Notes: a model not told the origin generated them from the sequence alone. 64,000 bases of DNA from JAVVHH01 sp963835135 (GCA_963835135.1 CAWIEF010000005.1:969838-1033837), one strand, 5' to 3'; positions 46,589 to 55,736 are shown, counted from the first letter of the stretch. Made by a program: numbers and translations.

Positions 46589-47365
46589 ATGCGATGCGCC
46601 GCCGCGCTGCTTGCCCTTGGGCTTCTTCTCCCCGGCGTTGCCGCCGCCGCTACGGTGACATTGAAGCAGGTCGACCCGCCCGGAACTTACCGGCCGGGCG
46701 GACAGGCCCTCGATGTCCTCGGCATCACCCCCGGGATGGCGCCCGAGGCCGCGCGCGAGCTCCTCGGCAAGCAATACGGCAACGTCGTCGTCACCCAGAA
46801 CAATCTCGGCTTGGAAAACCGTGGCGTCGTTGTCCAGACGCAGAACTTCGTCACCGAGATGACGGCGCAGAACGATACCGACCAAGCCGTGGTCTGGTTC
46901 GGCACGCCGACGACCGGGAACGGCGTCGTCGAGGTCACGCGCCAGCTGAGCTACCGCGACGAGACCGCCGCGCCGGCGATGCAGCAGGCTCGGGCCGAGC
47001 TCGTCGCCAAATATGGCAAGCCCGGCTTCGACGGCTCAGCGACCGGCAACGGCGAGGTGCAGCTACTCGCCTGGTCGTTTCACGGCAGCGCCCCGAGCCC
47101 CTGCCCGCGCTCGTCCTGCCGCATGGGGCTGAGCGAAGGTCTCGATATCCGCAACCTTCCCGCTTACTCGCGCTCGATCAAGACCGGCAATGACCTGACC
47201 ATCGTCGTGACGCTGCTGGCCGGCATCGCCGATCCGTCGAGGGCCGCCGGGATGGTGATCACGATGAGCGACGCGGCGACCAAGTACAAGACCTTGGAGG
47301 CGGCGGTCGCGCAGATGAAGACGGCCACGGCGGGCCGCAAGACCGACGCCAAGACGGACAACTGA
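46589..47365 (+). CDS. Secreted protein of unknown function
   Basis: 258 residues. A signal peptide (about 1-22, RCAAALLALGLLLPGVAAAA) precedes a mature region with VLGITPGMAPEAARELLGKQY, which resembles a SmpA/OmlA-like start, and two close cysteines in SPCPRSSCRMGLS. I do not recognise a family. The ATG at 46589 is chosen because it begins the signal peptide; the frame is open upstream to the guaB promoter region. It converges with rlmE, ending 4 bp before it. Confidence 0.65.
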   Translation: MRCAAALLALGLLLPGVAAAATVTLKQVDPPGTYRPGGQALDVLGITPGMAPEAARELLGKQYGNVVVTQNNLGLENRGVVVQTQNFVTEMTAQNDTDQAVVWFGTPTTGNGVVEVTRQLSYRDETAAPAMQQARAELVAKYGKPGFDGSATGNGEVQLLAWSFHGSAPSPCPRSSCRMGLSEGLDIRNLPAYSRSIKTGNDLTIVVTLLAGIADPSRAAGMVITMSDAATKYKTLEAAVAQMKTATAGRKTDAKTDN

Positions 47366-47369
47366 CGCT

Positions 47370-48047
47370 TCAGCCGGCTTGCTCTCCGCGAAAACCGGTC
47401 GCGACCACGTAGAGTTCGCTGCTCTCTTTGCGGCTGGCGCTGGGCTTGACGTGCCGCACGGTCGCGAAATGGCGCTTCATGGGCGCCAAGATCGACCGCT
47501 CCGACCCGCCCTGGAAGACTTTGGCGACGAAGGCGCCGCCGGGTTGCAAGATCTCGGTGGCGAACACGAAGGCCAGCTCGGCCAGGGCGACGATCCGCAG
47601 GTGGTCGGTCGCGGTGTGACCGGTCGTGTTGGGCGCCATGTCGGACAGCACGATCGTCGCGGTGCCGCCGAGCAGGTCGCGGAGGTGTTGCTGCACGGCC
47701 GGGTCGTTGAAATCGCCTTGCAGGAGGGTCGCGCCCGAGACCGGGTCGATCGGCAGCAGGTCGACGCCGACCACGGTCGAGGCGCCGCGCTTGACCGCCA
47801 CTTGCGACCAGCCGCCCGGCGCCGCCCCGAGGTCGACGACCCGGCTCCCGCGGTGGAGCAGCTTGAGCCTGTCGTCGATCTCCATCAGCTTGAAGGCCGC
47901 CCTGGAGCGCAGGCCCTGCTGCTGCGCCGCGCGCACGTATGGGTCGTTCAGCTGGCGCTGCAGCCATTTCTGCGAGGCGGTCGTGCGGCCGCGCGCCGTC
48001 CGCAGCTTGACGGTCAGCCCGCGCTGACCCGGCGGTTGTTCAGGCAT
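47370..48047 (-). CDS. rlmE: 23S rRNA (uridine-2'-O)-methyltransferase RlmE (FtsJ/RrmJ)
   Basis: 225 residues of the RrmJ family, with SAM motif I VVDLGAAPGGWSQVA. The catalytic K-D-K-E set is visible in RAAFKLMEID, LSDMAPNTTG, FVAKVFQGG and SSELYVVA. It methylates U2552 of 23S rRNA on the ribose in E. coli. It lies 20 bp downstream of the ppx/gppA gene on the same strand, an arrangement shared by many alphaproteobacteria. Confidence 0.95.
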   Translation of the reverse strand: MPEQPPGQRGLTVKLRTARGRTTASQKWLQRQLNDPYVRAAQQQGLRSRAAFKLMEIDDRLKLLHRGSRVVDLGAAPGGWSQVAVKRGASTVVGVDLLPIDPVSGATLLQGDFNDPAVQQHLRDLLGGTATIVLSDMAPNTTGHTATDHLRIVALAELAFVFATEILQPGGAFVAKVFQGGSERSILAPMKRHFATVRHVKPSASRKESSELYVVATGFRGEQAG

Positions 48048-48067
48048 CTACCCTCAACCTGGCACTC

Positions 48068-49141
48068 TCACACCGGCTGTGCCGGCCGCACCGTCGCACG
48101 CCGGCCGCGAGCCGCCAAAGGAGCCTGCCTCTGGCGCATCATCCGCAGCAACATACCCTCCCGCAAACCACGATCGGCTACGGTCACCTCGGCCATCGGC
48201 CAGGTCTGCCGGATCGCCTCGAAGACGGCGCAGCCGGGCAGGACGAACTCGACCCGGTCCGGGCCAACGCAAGGGTGCGCGGCCAAGCCCTCCGGCCCAA
48301 GGCGCCGCAGCAACGCCACAGCCTCGGCGGCGGCGGCGGTGCTGATGACCGCGCCGTCGACCAGCAACCGCCGGTACCGGTCCAGGTTAAGGGCGACTCC
48401 GGCCAACGTCGTCACCGTGCCGCTGGTGCCGAGCAGGCGCACGCCGCCGATGCGCACCTCGTGCGCGATGCAGTGGATCTGCTCGAAACTCTGCAGCCGT
48501 GCCTTGATCTCATCGACCATGGCCTCGAACCCCGCCATGCTGAACCGCGCGTCGCCCAGCCGCTCGGCCAGGGTCACAACGCCGACCGGCAGACTGTCGT
48601 AGCCGATCAGCTCCGGCACGGCACCACCCAGCCGCACCCAGGCCAACTCCGTCGACCCACCGCCGATGTCGAACACCAGGGCCCGGCGGCCGCCCTCCTG
48701 CAGCAGCGGGGCGCAGCTTTCGAGGGTCAGTTCCGCCTCTTCGCGGGTCGAGATCAGGTCGAACCGGAGCCCGGTCTCGTCGAGCGCACGGGCGAGGAAC
48801 TCGCGCCCATTCGACGCCTGGCGGCAGGCCTCGGTCGCCACCGCACGGAGGTTGAGGACCGGCCGCCGTTCCAGTCGCGCGGAGATCGTCGACAGCGCCG
48901 CCAGGGTACGCTCCATAGCGTTCGAGCCGAGCCGCCCATGCTGATGCAGGCCTTCACCCAGACGAACGGCGCGGCTGAAGCTGTCGACCACACGGAATTC
49001 CGCGGCGCCGCCGGTGGGGACGGCGACGAGAAGGCGACAATTATTGGTCCCGAGATCGATGGCGGCAAAGCCGCTGCCACGGCCTTTGTGGCTGCGACGA
49101 CTAGGCGCTCGTTCTGCGTGCTCAACAGCGATGACTGCCAT
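48068..49141 (-). CDS. Ppx/GppA-family phosphatase
   Basis: About 357 residues. The ASKHA fold is evident: FAAIDLGTNNCRLLVA (phosphate 1), ATEACRQASNG, LVFDIGGGSTELAW (phosphate 2), and GTSGTVTTLAGVAL. It lacks the C-terminal HD-like domains of long exopolyphosphatases, so it is the short type. It hydrolyses polyphosphate or pppGpp. Upstream in-frame starts exist to 49261, but the N-terminal 40 residues they add are basic and poorly matched; ATG 49141 is preferred, with moderate certainty. Confidence 0.88.
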   Translation of the reverse strand: MAVIAVEHAERAPSRRSHKGRGSGFAAIDLGTNNCRLLVAVPTGGAAEFRVVDSFSRAVRLGEGLHQHGRLGSNAMERTLAALSTISARLERRPVLNLRAVATEACRQASNGREFLARALDETGLRFDLISTREEAELTLESCAPLLQEGGRRALVFDIGGGSTELAWVRLGGAVPELIGYDSLPVGVVTLAERLGDARFSMAGFEAMVDEIKARLQSFEQIHCIAHEVRIGGVRLLGTSGTVTTLAGVALNLDRYRRLLVDGAVISTAAAAEAVALLRRLGPEGLAAHPCVGPDRVEFVLPGCAVFEAIRQTWPMAEVTVADRGLREGMLLRMMRQRQAPLAARGRRATVRPAQPV

Positions 49142-49295
49142 TTTCGGCCTTTCGAGGCGGAGTTTGGGCGAACGAGCGGTGCGCGTCGAGCCTCTTCTTT
49201 GGGAGCGCCGCATCACCGGCCTGTCACACTCCCCTCCCTGCCGGTTGCGACCCCCTGTCACCCATGCTACTGACCCGCCGCTCTAGCGTGCCGCT

Positions 49296-49369
49296 TGGGG
49301 GATAGTTTAGCGGTAGAACCTCCGACTTTGACTCGGATGGCCTTGGTTCGAATCCAGGTCCCCCAGCCA
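49296..49369 (+). tRNA. tRNA-Gln, anticodon TTG
   Basis: A 74-nt cloverleaf. The acceptor stem TGGGGGA pairs with TCCCCCA, followed by G and an encoded CCA. The anticodon stem TCCGA/TCGGA has loop CTTTGAC, giving anticodon TTG (reads CAA, Gln). The T-arm is TTGG-TTCGAAT-CCAG. Complementary stems are clean. It stands at the left border of the recombinase module. Confidence 0.95.
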
Positions 49370-49637
49370 ACCAGTCCGCGATCTCTGGGCTCGTAGCGGC
49401 TCGTGTCATTGGGCGCGGTATTCCGTCGTCCAATTAACGGCTTAGCCGATCGGCCACCGCTGCTGCGACGCGAGAGACGCTCGTGAGAGCGCCCTTATCG
49501 GCGCGACCTGCCGAAAATCTCTAGTCGGCTTTGTTGCGGGTGCAGAGTTCAGGCGAACGCCGGGCGAGACGCCGATGCCTGGAACTGAATTTGCGACGAT
49601 GGAGGACCAGCGCGCGCTTGAGCCGCCGACTTTGTTG

Positions 49638-51392
49638 TCAGCGCAAGTCGAGGGCCGCGTGCTGCTCGCGCCAGTCCATAGGCAGGCGCGACATCCGGAC
49701 CAGCTTGTCGGCTGTGAGTTGGGCAGGCTGCTTGCCGTTCAGGATGGCTTCCGTGATGGACGGCGCCAGCCATGATAGTCGCAGGATCCATGCTGCTCGC
49801 TTTGGAGCCAGGCCCGCTTGGCGAGCAAGCTCGTCGAAACTACCCGACTTCTCCGCCATCAACATCGACTGCAAATGGTGGGCGCGCGCGAGAAGCTTGA
49901 TCAGCGGGAGGTTCAGTTGCTGCGTGGCCTGGCCTGCGCCAGGCAGCATCAAGCGTCCGGATTTCTCGATCCGTCGCAGCCGAACCGGCACCGAGCGGAG
50001 AGCCGTTTGCTGTTCCTGCCCGGCGTCAGTCGGGTCCTGCCCACCGTCGGTCGAGTCCATCGTCTGACCGCGCCAGAGCTGGACGGCACGCCGCAGCTGG
50101 TCCGGCAGCAAATGCACGTCTACGCTGTCCTGTCCGATGTCGATGCGACCGACCAGCGCGGTGATGATGCGGCGTTGCTCCGACCCGACCAGGCTGGACC
50201 ACCGCGACGCAAGCTCGGCCACATCCAGCAACAGTGTCTTGCGTTGCTCAATGCTGGTTGAGGGCTCCACGTCGGCGATCACCGCCGGGTCGGACAGCCA
50301 GGCCTGAACCTGATCCCAAACCACTCGCTCCAGTTCCGCCGCAGGTAGGCGCACCGCGTCGGCAGCGTTGGCGCGGGTTTCGGTCAGCAACGGGCGGGAG
50401 ACATAGTAGCGGTAGCGCTTGCCCTGTTTGACCGCATGGGTTGCCGTCATAGGACGGCCCGCCGGGTCGTGCAGCAGCCCGGCCAGCAGGCTCGGCTCCT
50501 TGGCCCGGCTGGCCGCCATTCGATCACCCGCATTGCTCGCCAGCAGCGCCTGCACCGCATCCCACATGGCGCGATCGACGATGGGCGCGTGCTGGCCGGG
50601 GTGGACGTCCTTCCTGTGCGTGACCTCACCGAGGTAGAGGCGGTTCTGCAGCATCGCGTAGAGCGCACCGCGGCTGAATGGCACGCCACCTCGCGCGACA
50701 CCTTCAGGCCCAACCCGTCGATTGCTGTCGATGCTGCTGCTGGCGAGTTCCTCCTTGAGCAGCCGGACGGAGCACAGGGCCAGGTAGCGACCGTAAATGT
50801 GCCGAACGGTGTCGGCCTCCTCGTCGTTGACGATCAGCTTGCGATCCCGGACGTCGTAGCCGAGCGGCACGTTGCCGCCCATCCACATGCCCCGCCGCTT
50901 GGAGGCAGCGATCTTGTCGCGAATGCGCTCGCCCGCGACTTCACGCTCGAACTGGGCAAACGAGAGCAGCACGTTGAGCGTCAGCCGGCCCATCGAGGTC
51001 GTCGTATTGAAGTGCTGCGTCACCGAGACGAAAGCGACGCCGTGCGCGTCGAAGATGTCGACGATCTTGGCGAAGTCCGCCAACGAGCGAGTGAGCCGAT
51101 CCACCTTGTAGACCACTACCGTCTGGATCTCACCGGCTCGGATGTCGGCCAGCAGCCGATGCAATGCAGGCCGCTCCATCGTGCCGCCGGAGATGCCGCC
51201 GTCATCATACGCCGCTGGCAGCGTGAGCCAGCCCTCGTGCTTTTGGCTGCGGATGTAGGCCTCACACGCCTCACGCTGCGCGTGCAACGAGTTGAAGTCC
51301 TGTTCAAGCCCCTCCTCCGAAGACTTCCTGGTGTAGATTGCGCATCGCTTGCTGGCCGTGCGCGGATGGGCCGGGCGGTCAGGCTTGGCCAT
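49638..51392 (-). CDS. Large serine recombinase
   Basis: A 584-residue serine recombinase. The resolvase domain has the nucleophile Ser in AIYTRKSSEEG (about residue 24), VVVYKVDRLTRSLADF, and ALFEREV-like FAQFEREVAGERIRDKI. It is followed by the Recombinase domain (YIYRLYLA-like, PFSRGALYAMLQNRLYLGEV), a zinc-beta-ribbon-like section and a long C-terminal part. Proteins of this type integrate or excise elements between short att sites. A start at 51392 has GGAGG upstream; 51422 is an in-frame alternative. It is intact, unlike genes to its right, and overlaps the end of DUF2924. Confidence 0.93.
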   Translation of the reverse strand: MAKPDRPAHPRTASKRCAIYTRKSSEEGLEQDFNSLHAQREACEAYIRSQKHEGWLTLPAAYDDGGISGGTMERPALHRLLADIRAGEIQTVVVYKVDRLTRSLADFAKIVDIFDAHGVAFVSVTQHFNTTTSMGRLTLNVLLSFAQFEREVAGERIRDKIAASKRRGMWMGGNVPLGYDVRDRKLIVNDEEADTVRHIYGRYLALCSVRLLKEELASSSIDSNRRVGPEGVARGGVPFSRGALYAMLQNRLYLGEVTHRKDVHPGQHAPIVDRAMWDAVQALLASNAGDRMAASRAKEPSLLAGLLHDPAGRPMTATHAVKQGKRYRYYVSRPLLTETRANAADAVRLPAAELERVVWDQVQAWLSDPAVIADVEPSTSIEQRKTLLLDVAELASRWSSLVGSEQRRIITALVGRIDIGQDSVDVHLLPDQLRRAVQLWRGQTMDSTDGGQDPTDAGQEQQTALRSVPVRLRRIEKSGRLMLPGAGQATQQLNLPLIKLLARAHHLQSMLMAEKSGSFDELARQAGLAPKRAAWILRLSWLAPSITEAILNGKQPAQLTADKLVRMSRLPMDWREQHAALDLR

Positions 51393-51891
51393 CTCGCCTG
51401 CCCGCCTCCGACCCGGTTCCATTTCGTGGTGGGCGTTCAGACGCTGTAGGTCTGCGGGAGCGAGCCAGGCCGAAGAAGCGCGGACCGGACCAGTGCGCCC
51501 CCGAGATCAGCCGGGCGAGTTCGGTCAGCGAGCGATAGCGGTGATCCCGATATTCGAACCCGTCTTCCAGCACCAGCACGTTGTGGACCTCGCCACCCCA
51601 CTCCCGGACCAGTCGCGTGCCGGGCGGCGGAGCAGAGAGGGCCGGGACGGCAATGGCGCCGGCAGCCCCCGCCCTCCCTGACGGCTCAGCATGGTGACGG
51701 AGGGCTCGCTTGGCGGCTTGGCTCAGTCCGGCCGCCCCTCGCTCCTGCGCCCGGTAAGCCAGCGCCCGCATCAGCAGATCTCGCGTGAGGTCCGGGAGTG
51801 GCTCATGACCGAACTCGCGATGCCACTCCGTCCGCAACTGCCGAGTTGGCATTTCGGCCAGTCGCTTCAGCCGGGCGCTGACGGTCGCCAA
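51379..51891 (-). CDS. DUF2924 protein
   Basis: 170 residues of the DUF2924 family: an N-terminal helical part (LRTEWHREFGHEPLPDLTRDLL) and the diagnostic C-terminal block. This block includes GTRLVREWGGEVHNVLVLED, FEYRDHRYRSLTELA and ISGAHWSGPRFFGL. Function is unknown. The gene starts one base after the DUF3489 stop and overlaps the recombinase. The three are found together across alphaproteobacteria, so it is probably an accessory DNA-binding or directionality protein (inference). Confidence 0.88.
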   Translation of the reverse strand: MATVSARLKRLAEMPTRQLRTEWHREFGHEPLPDLTRDLLMRALAYRAQERGAAGLSQAAKRALRHHAEPSGRAGAAGAIAVPALSAPPPGTRLVREWGGEVHNVLVLEDGFEYRDHRYRSLTELARLISGAHWSGPRFFGLARSRRPTASERPPRNGTGSEAGRRDGQA

Positions 51892-51892
51892 G

Positions 51893-52237
51893 TCAGCTGA
51901 CCCCGACGATGCGGTAGCGGCTGGGTCCGTCGGTGTTGTCGCGATCGATCGTGCAGCCAGCTTTGCGGAAACCCGTCATCGCTGCCCGCAGACTGTGCTT
52001 CTGCCATCCCGTCGCGGCGATCAACTCCGAGACGGTGCAGCCGTCAGCCCGGCGCAGCATGGTCTCGATCAGGCGCTTCTTGTTGACCGGTTGCGGCGGC
52101 GTTGCCGCGACGACTGTCGCTCCCACTGTGCCCCTCGTCGTGCGACGCGCAGCTTTGACTGCCGGCGCGAGGATCCGCAGAGCCGTTTCAGGAACAGCGA
52201 CTTTCGTCTGAGTCCTAGGTTTACGTGCTGTTTTCAT
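51893..52237 (-). CDS. DUF3489 protein (winged-helix-like)
   Basis: 114 residues. The basic N-terminal tail (MKTARKPRTQTKV) is followed by a compact C-terminal domain with KKRLIETMLRRADGCTVSEL, ATGWQKHSLRAAMTGFRKAG and a beta-wing SRYRI. It reads as a DUF3489 winged helix, so DNA binding is likely, but its target is not known. It is the first gene of the three-gene operon. The ~470 bp upstream of it hold no gene. Confidence 0.85.
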   Translation of the reverse strand: MKTARKPRTQTKVAVPETALRILAPAVKAARRTTRGTVGATVVAATPPQPVNKKRLIETMLRRADGCTVSELIAATGWQKHSLRAAMTGFRKAGCTIDRDNTDGPSRYRIVGVS

Positions 52238-52704
52238 TGTGGAGCTCTCCGTTGATAGCAGGCCTATCGCCTGCCACCACCGCGAGCCCCGCGGGTCACT
52301 CCGCCGGGCTTGTCCCGACGCACTTGGTCAAGCCGTCAGGACGGCGACATGCATGCTTGCCGCGCCCCGGAAGTCCACTCCTTTGCAGACCTGGATTTCA
52401 CCAGCAGGGATGGACGCTTGTTGGATCGTATGCGTGTCCGATCATCAGCATCATCTCGAAACTCCGGACTAGAACAGGGAGAATTGAACGAAGCTCTGGT
52501 CTGCTTTGCGCTCATCTCGGACGTTTAGGCGCTCGGGCTCGCTGCCTGAAGCGGACGTGGCCCCGGCCATCTGCAGCAACAGGGCTGACGCGCAGCCCCG
52601 AGGTTTGATGCCCGAGCTAAGGCAGCTTTTCCAAGCTCAAAAGCCTTTCATTCAGTGTTCAAAATCAGAATGTGTCTTCCCGGACCACCCCCCACGCTGG
52701 TGAT
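52238..52704. other. Gene-free stretch upstream of the recombinase operon
   Basis: No convincing gene is visible in these ~470 bp. Short open frames are present but lack ribosome-binding sites and family sequence. It probably holds the DUF3489 operon promoter and perhaps an attachment site. I could not find a copy of the tRNA-Gln 3' end in it. Confidence 0.5.
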
Positions 52705-52894
52705 TGTGAATCAGCACCCAACCGGGACCCCCACCCGAAGTGCCCGCAAAACGATGACTTCATTGGCCTAAATTCGTTCGGGGTGGGGTCCCCATCGGCG
52801 CCGATCGGGACCCCCCTCGACGGGAAGTTCTCGGTTTCCGAACAGCGGATTACCTCCGATTTGGGTGGGGGTCCCGGTTGGGTGCTGATTTACA
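52705..52894. mobile_element. 190-bp IS21-like miniature element with perfect 28-bp inverted ends
   Basis: The left arm 52709-52736 begins AATCAGCACCCAACCGGGAC. It is the exact reverse complement of the right arm 52863-52890 over 28 bp. With TGTG before and TACA after, the element runs TG...CA as in IS21 ends. The interior at about 52786-52818 has a palindromic GGGGTCCCCATCGGCGCCGAT, the repeated transposase-binding motif seen in IS21-family ends. No transposase gene is present, so it needs a partner in trans. Confidence 0.8.
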
Positions 52895-53487
52895 GCCAGA
52901 AGATCCGGCAACCGCCTCGCGCACGTCCTTGTCCAAGTCGCGGGCGAGGGCGGCAAGCGCCTCCGGCGGGGTTGCCTCGTTCTCAATGAGAGCAAGACGC
53001 ACATCGCAATCCGGATCCTGCGCGAAGGCAACGAGCGCCTCCAACGGGGTCTCGCAGTTCGAGGCGGCTCGCCAGCGCACGGAGCTGTCCAAGTCGCGGA
53101 CAAGGTCGGCGAGTGCCTCCGGCGGAGTCATGAGTTGCCCGCTGCAGCTTCGCGCACAGCGCGGTCTTCATCGTGGGCGAGGTCGGCGAGAGCCTCTATT
53201 GGAGTTGCGGCATTTTCGGCGGCAGCACGACGGACTCCGCTATCTCCCTTGAGGGCAAGAGCAGAGAGCACCTCGCGCGGAGCATCGTTGTCCTCAGCCA
53301 GCCTGATCAGCGCCCGAATATCAAAGGTGAAATTATCGAGGGCAGCCAGACGAACGTCGATGTCTGGGTCGCGAGCAAAGGCGAACCAGGTTCCCAGCGA
53401 CTGCTTGGCTCGAGCGATGCCGTTCCTGTCCAGTATCGCCGGACGGGCGCGCCGTCGCTCCTCGTCATTGGGGCGTCGCCGTCTCAG
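52850..53487 (-). pseudogene. Leucine-rich-repeat-variant (LRV/HEAT-like) protein, frameshifted and truncated
   Basis: The frame from 53487 reads FARDPDIDVRLAAL and NAATPIEALADLAHDEDRAV, then ends at a stop that overlaps ATG of a second frame (53131). The second frame reads MTPPEALADLVRDLD and ATPPEALAALARDLDKDVRE, making four consecutive ~25-residue LRV repeats across the break. The second frame then runs into the inverted end of the IS21-like element and stops there, so the gene is truncated. The only start at the head is a CTG that overlaps the TonB-receptor stop. LRV proteins are bacterial solenoids of unknown binding partner. Confidence 0.72.
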
Positions 53488-55650
53488 AACTGCTGCGACA
53501 CCCCGGCCAGGATCGCCCGGCGCAGCCCGTATTGCGGGTTGCCTACGCCGAGGCCGCTGCCGTCGCGCAGCACGTATTTGCGGTCGAGCAGGTTGATCAC
53601 GTCGAGCCGGAGCTCCGTCCCGCGGCCCCGGCCGCCGAGCACCGACGGATCGAGCTTCTGCACCGCGGACAGGTTGATCGTGTAGTAGCCGCCGAGCGCC
53701 CGCCCGTTCGGGATGTCGACGTTGCCGGAGCGCAGCCCGCTGCCGACCAGCAGGTCGGCGCGACAGCCGCAGCGGCGTCGGGCTGCCCCTGCATGAGCGT
53801 ATAGGCGGCGCCCGCCGAGCCGGTGAAGCGCTGGTCGTGGTCTTGGTGGATGTAGTGCTGGGCGATGTAGTCGAGGTCGGCCTGGCTGAAGTTGAACTGG
53901 CTGCTGACGATGTCGCGCCCGATCGCGCGCGAGATGGTCAGGTTGCCGAACAGCGACAGCGGGCCGATCCTCGTAGGTGCCGGAGAACTCCACGCCGGTC
54001 ACGTCGCCGCGGCCGTAGTTGAATGCGGTCAGCAGGATGGGCGAGCCGAACTGACCCTCGTCGATCAGGTTGCGCGCGCGCTTGTAGAAGCCGTCTACGC
54101 CGAGGGTCAGGCCGGGCAGCACGACTTGCTGAATGCCGGCGTCGAAGTAGTGCGACCGCTCGGCCTTGACAGTGCTGCTCTGCTGCACCCCGGGCTGCGC
54201 CGTGGTGCCGAGCACCCGGGCGATGCGTCTGGTTGGCCACGAGCTCGAAGGGCGGCGGGTTGAAGTAGCGGGCGTAGCCGGCGTGGAGCGGTGGTGCCAT
54301 CGAGCGGCTTCTAGACGACGTTCACGCGCGGGCTGAGCTGCGCCTCGTGCGTGTACTCGTCCACCACGTCGGCGCGGGCGCCGTAGTTGATGGTGACCTT
54401 CGGCAGGATGCGCCACTCGTCCTGCAGGTAGATGCCGTAGAAGCCGCCGGTGCGGGCGTTCTTGTCGAGGATGGAGATCGGCTGGTCCGTGGTCTGGATG
54501 CCGAAATCGTCCACCGGCAGCACGGAGTTGGTGGCGCGGCTGCTGGTCCGCTCGATCTGGGCGAGAAAGCCGCCGCGCAGGGTGTGGCTGTCGTTGATCT
54601 GCCAGCTCGCATCGGTCTGCAGCCCGGTGGAGGTGATCTGCCGCCGGGCATTCTGGGCGTTGCCGTTGATAGAGCAGGTCGCCGAGCGGGTCGGGCGAGT
54701 AGATCAGCACGTTGTTGCGGGTGAACACCGAGGTCTGCACGTCCACGCTGTCCGTGTGCTTCTGCAGGCTGACGATGCCGAACTGCTGATACTCGCGCTG
54801 CCTTTGGCGCAGGGTGCTGCTGTCGAAGTCGGACACGCCGTTGACGGTCAGGCCAAGCTGGGCGTCAGGCCGCCCTGGGTCGGGATGCGGAAGTCGCCGT
54901 AGGAGGAGCCGGTCATCAGCGTCAGGCGGGTCGTGTCGTCGATGATGCCGCTGACATAGGCGAAGCCGCGGGCCTGATTGGTCTCGTCGTTGCGGGCGTT
55001 GAAGCGGCTGGTCGGGTTCTCGATGCCGATGTTGCTGCGCAGGTATTCGCCGGTGAAGAAGTAGTCCACCGGGCCGGTGCGGCCGCCATACTCGAAGCTG
55101 GGCTGCGCCACCCCGCGGCTGCCGCCGTACAGCGAGACCGTCAGGCCCGGGCTGTTGATGCCCGTCTTGGTCTGGATGTCCACGACGCCTGCGGTGCGGA
55201 AGCCGTACTGGGCCGGCAGCGCGCCGGTCAGCAGCGAGACAGAGTTGGCGAACCGAGCACTGCAGCGTGCTCGCGAAGCCGGCGAGCCCCTCGGGCAACT
55301 GCACGCCGTTGATGCCGGTATTGCACGTTGCGGTGGTCGCCGCGGATGAACACGTTGCCGAACGCGTCCTGCACCACGCCCGGGGCGCGCAGCAGCACGT
55401 GGTTCAGCCGCGGCGTTGTCGCCTTGCGGGATCGTTTCGATGGCTTGGCGGCTGAATTCGGTTGTGGTGGCGCCGAGGCTGGGCTGGATGCTCAGCCGGG
55501 CGGCGTCGAGCCGCTTGGCGACCACGTCGACCTCCGGGATGAGGAGCACGTCCTCACCCCCCAGCCGGACCGCGGGCGGCGTCGCGCTCTGGGCCCGAAA
55601 AGTTAACCCGCCGGAGACGCGAGCGCAGCCGCGACAAGCAGTATGCGAAC
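53484..55650 (-). pseudogene. TonB-dependent outer-membrane receptor, interrupted by many indels
   Basis: Pieces of one receptor occur in alternating minus-strand frames. Near 55640 is a signal-like VRILLVAAALASPAG. A plug section follows: EFSRQAIETIPQGDNA, INGVQLPEG, LLTGALPAQYGFRTAGVVDI. Barrel strands are SLYGGSRGVAQPSFEYGGR and WRILPKVTINYGARADVVDE, then PGLTLGVDGFYKRARNLI. The intact C-terminus ends with ELRLDVINLLDRKYVLRDGS and the terminal Phe of VSQQF. At least six frame changes are needed, each curable by one or two bases. Ligand unknown; it is divergent from tonB and next to a Zur-like gene. Confidence 0.8.
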
Positions 55651-55688
55651 CCTGTTCGACGACGCCTCCGCCCTGCCCACTTCCTAAG

Positions 55689-55705
55689 TCAGATGATATA
55701 ACATA
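55689..55705. promoter_or_regulatory. Candidate Zur/Fur-family operator between the receptor and tonB
   Basis: TCAGATGATATAACATA is an AT-rich island in GC-rich DNA. Read on the minus strand it is TATGTTATATCATCTGA, whose left half equals the TGTTATAT half of the alphaproteobacterial Zur palindrome (TGTTATRTYATAACA type); the right half is degenerate. It lies between divergent metal-uptake genes with a Zur-like regulator ~1 kb away. The assignment is by pattern only. Confidence 0.4.
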
Positions 55706-55736
55706 CCAATACAACGGTCGAGAGGGAGGTTCGGGG

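Noticed and set aside
49296..49369. tRNA-Gln 3' end as an attachment site for the recombinase module
   Set aside because: I looked for a second copy of the T-arm/acceptor sequence up to 53 kb and saw none. Serine recombinases also rarely use tRNA ends.
52225..52608. A 127-codon plus-strand frame upstream of the miniature element
   Set aside because: No ribosome-binding site or recognisable protein sequence; several short alternative frames overlap it.
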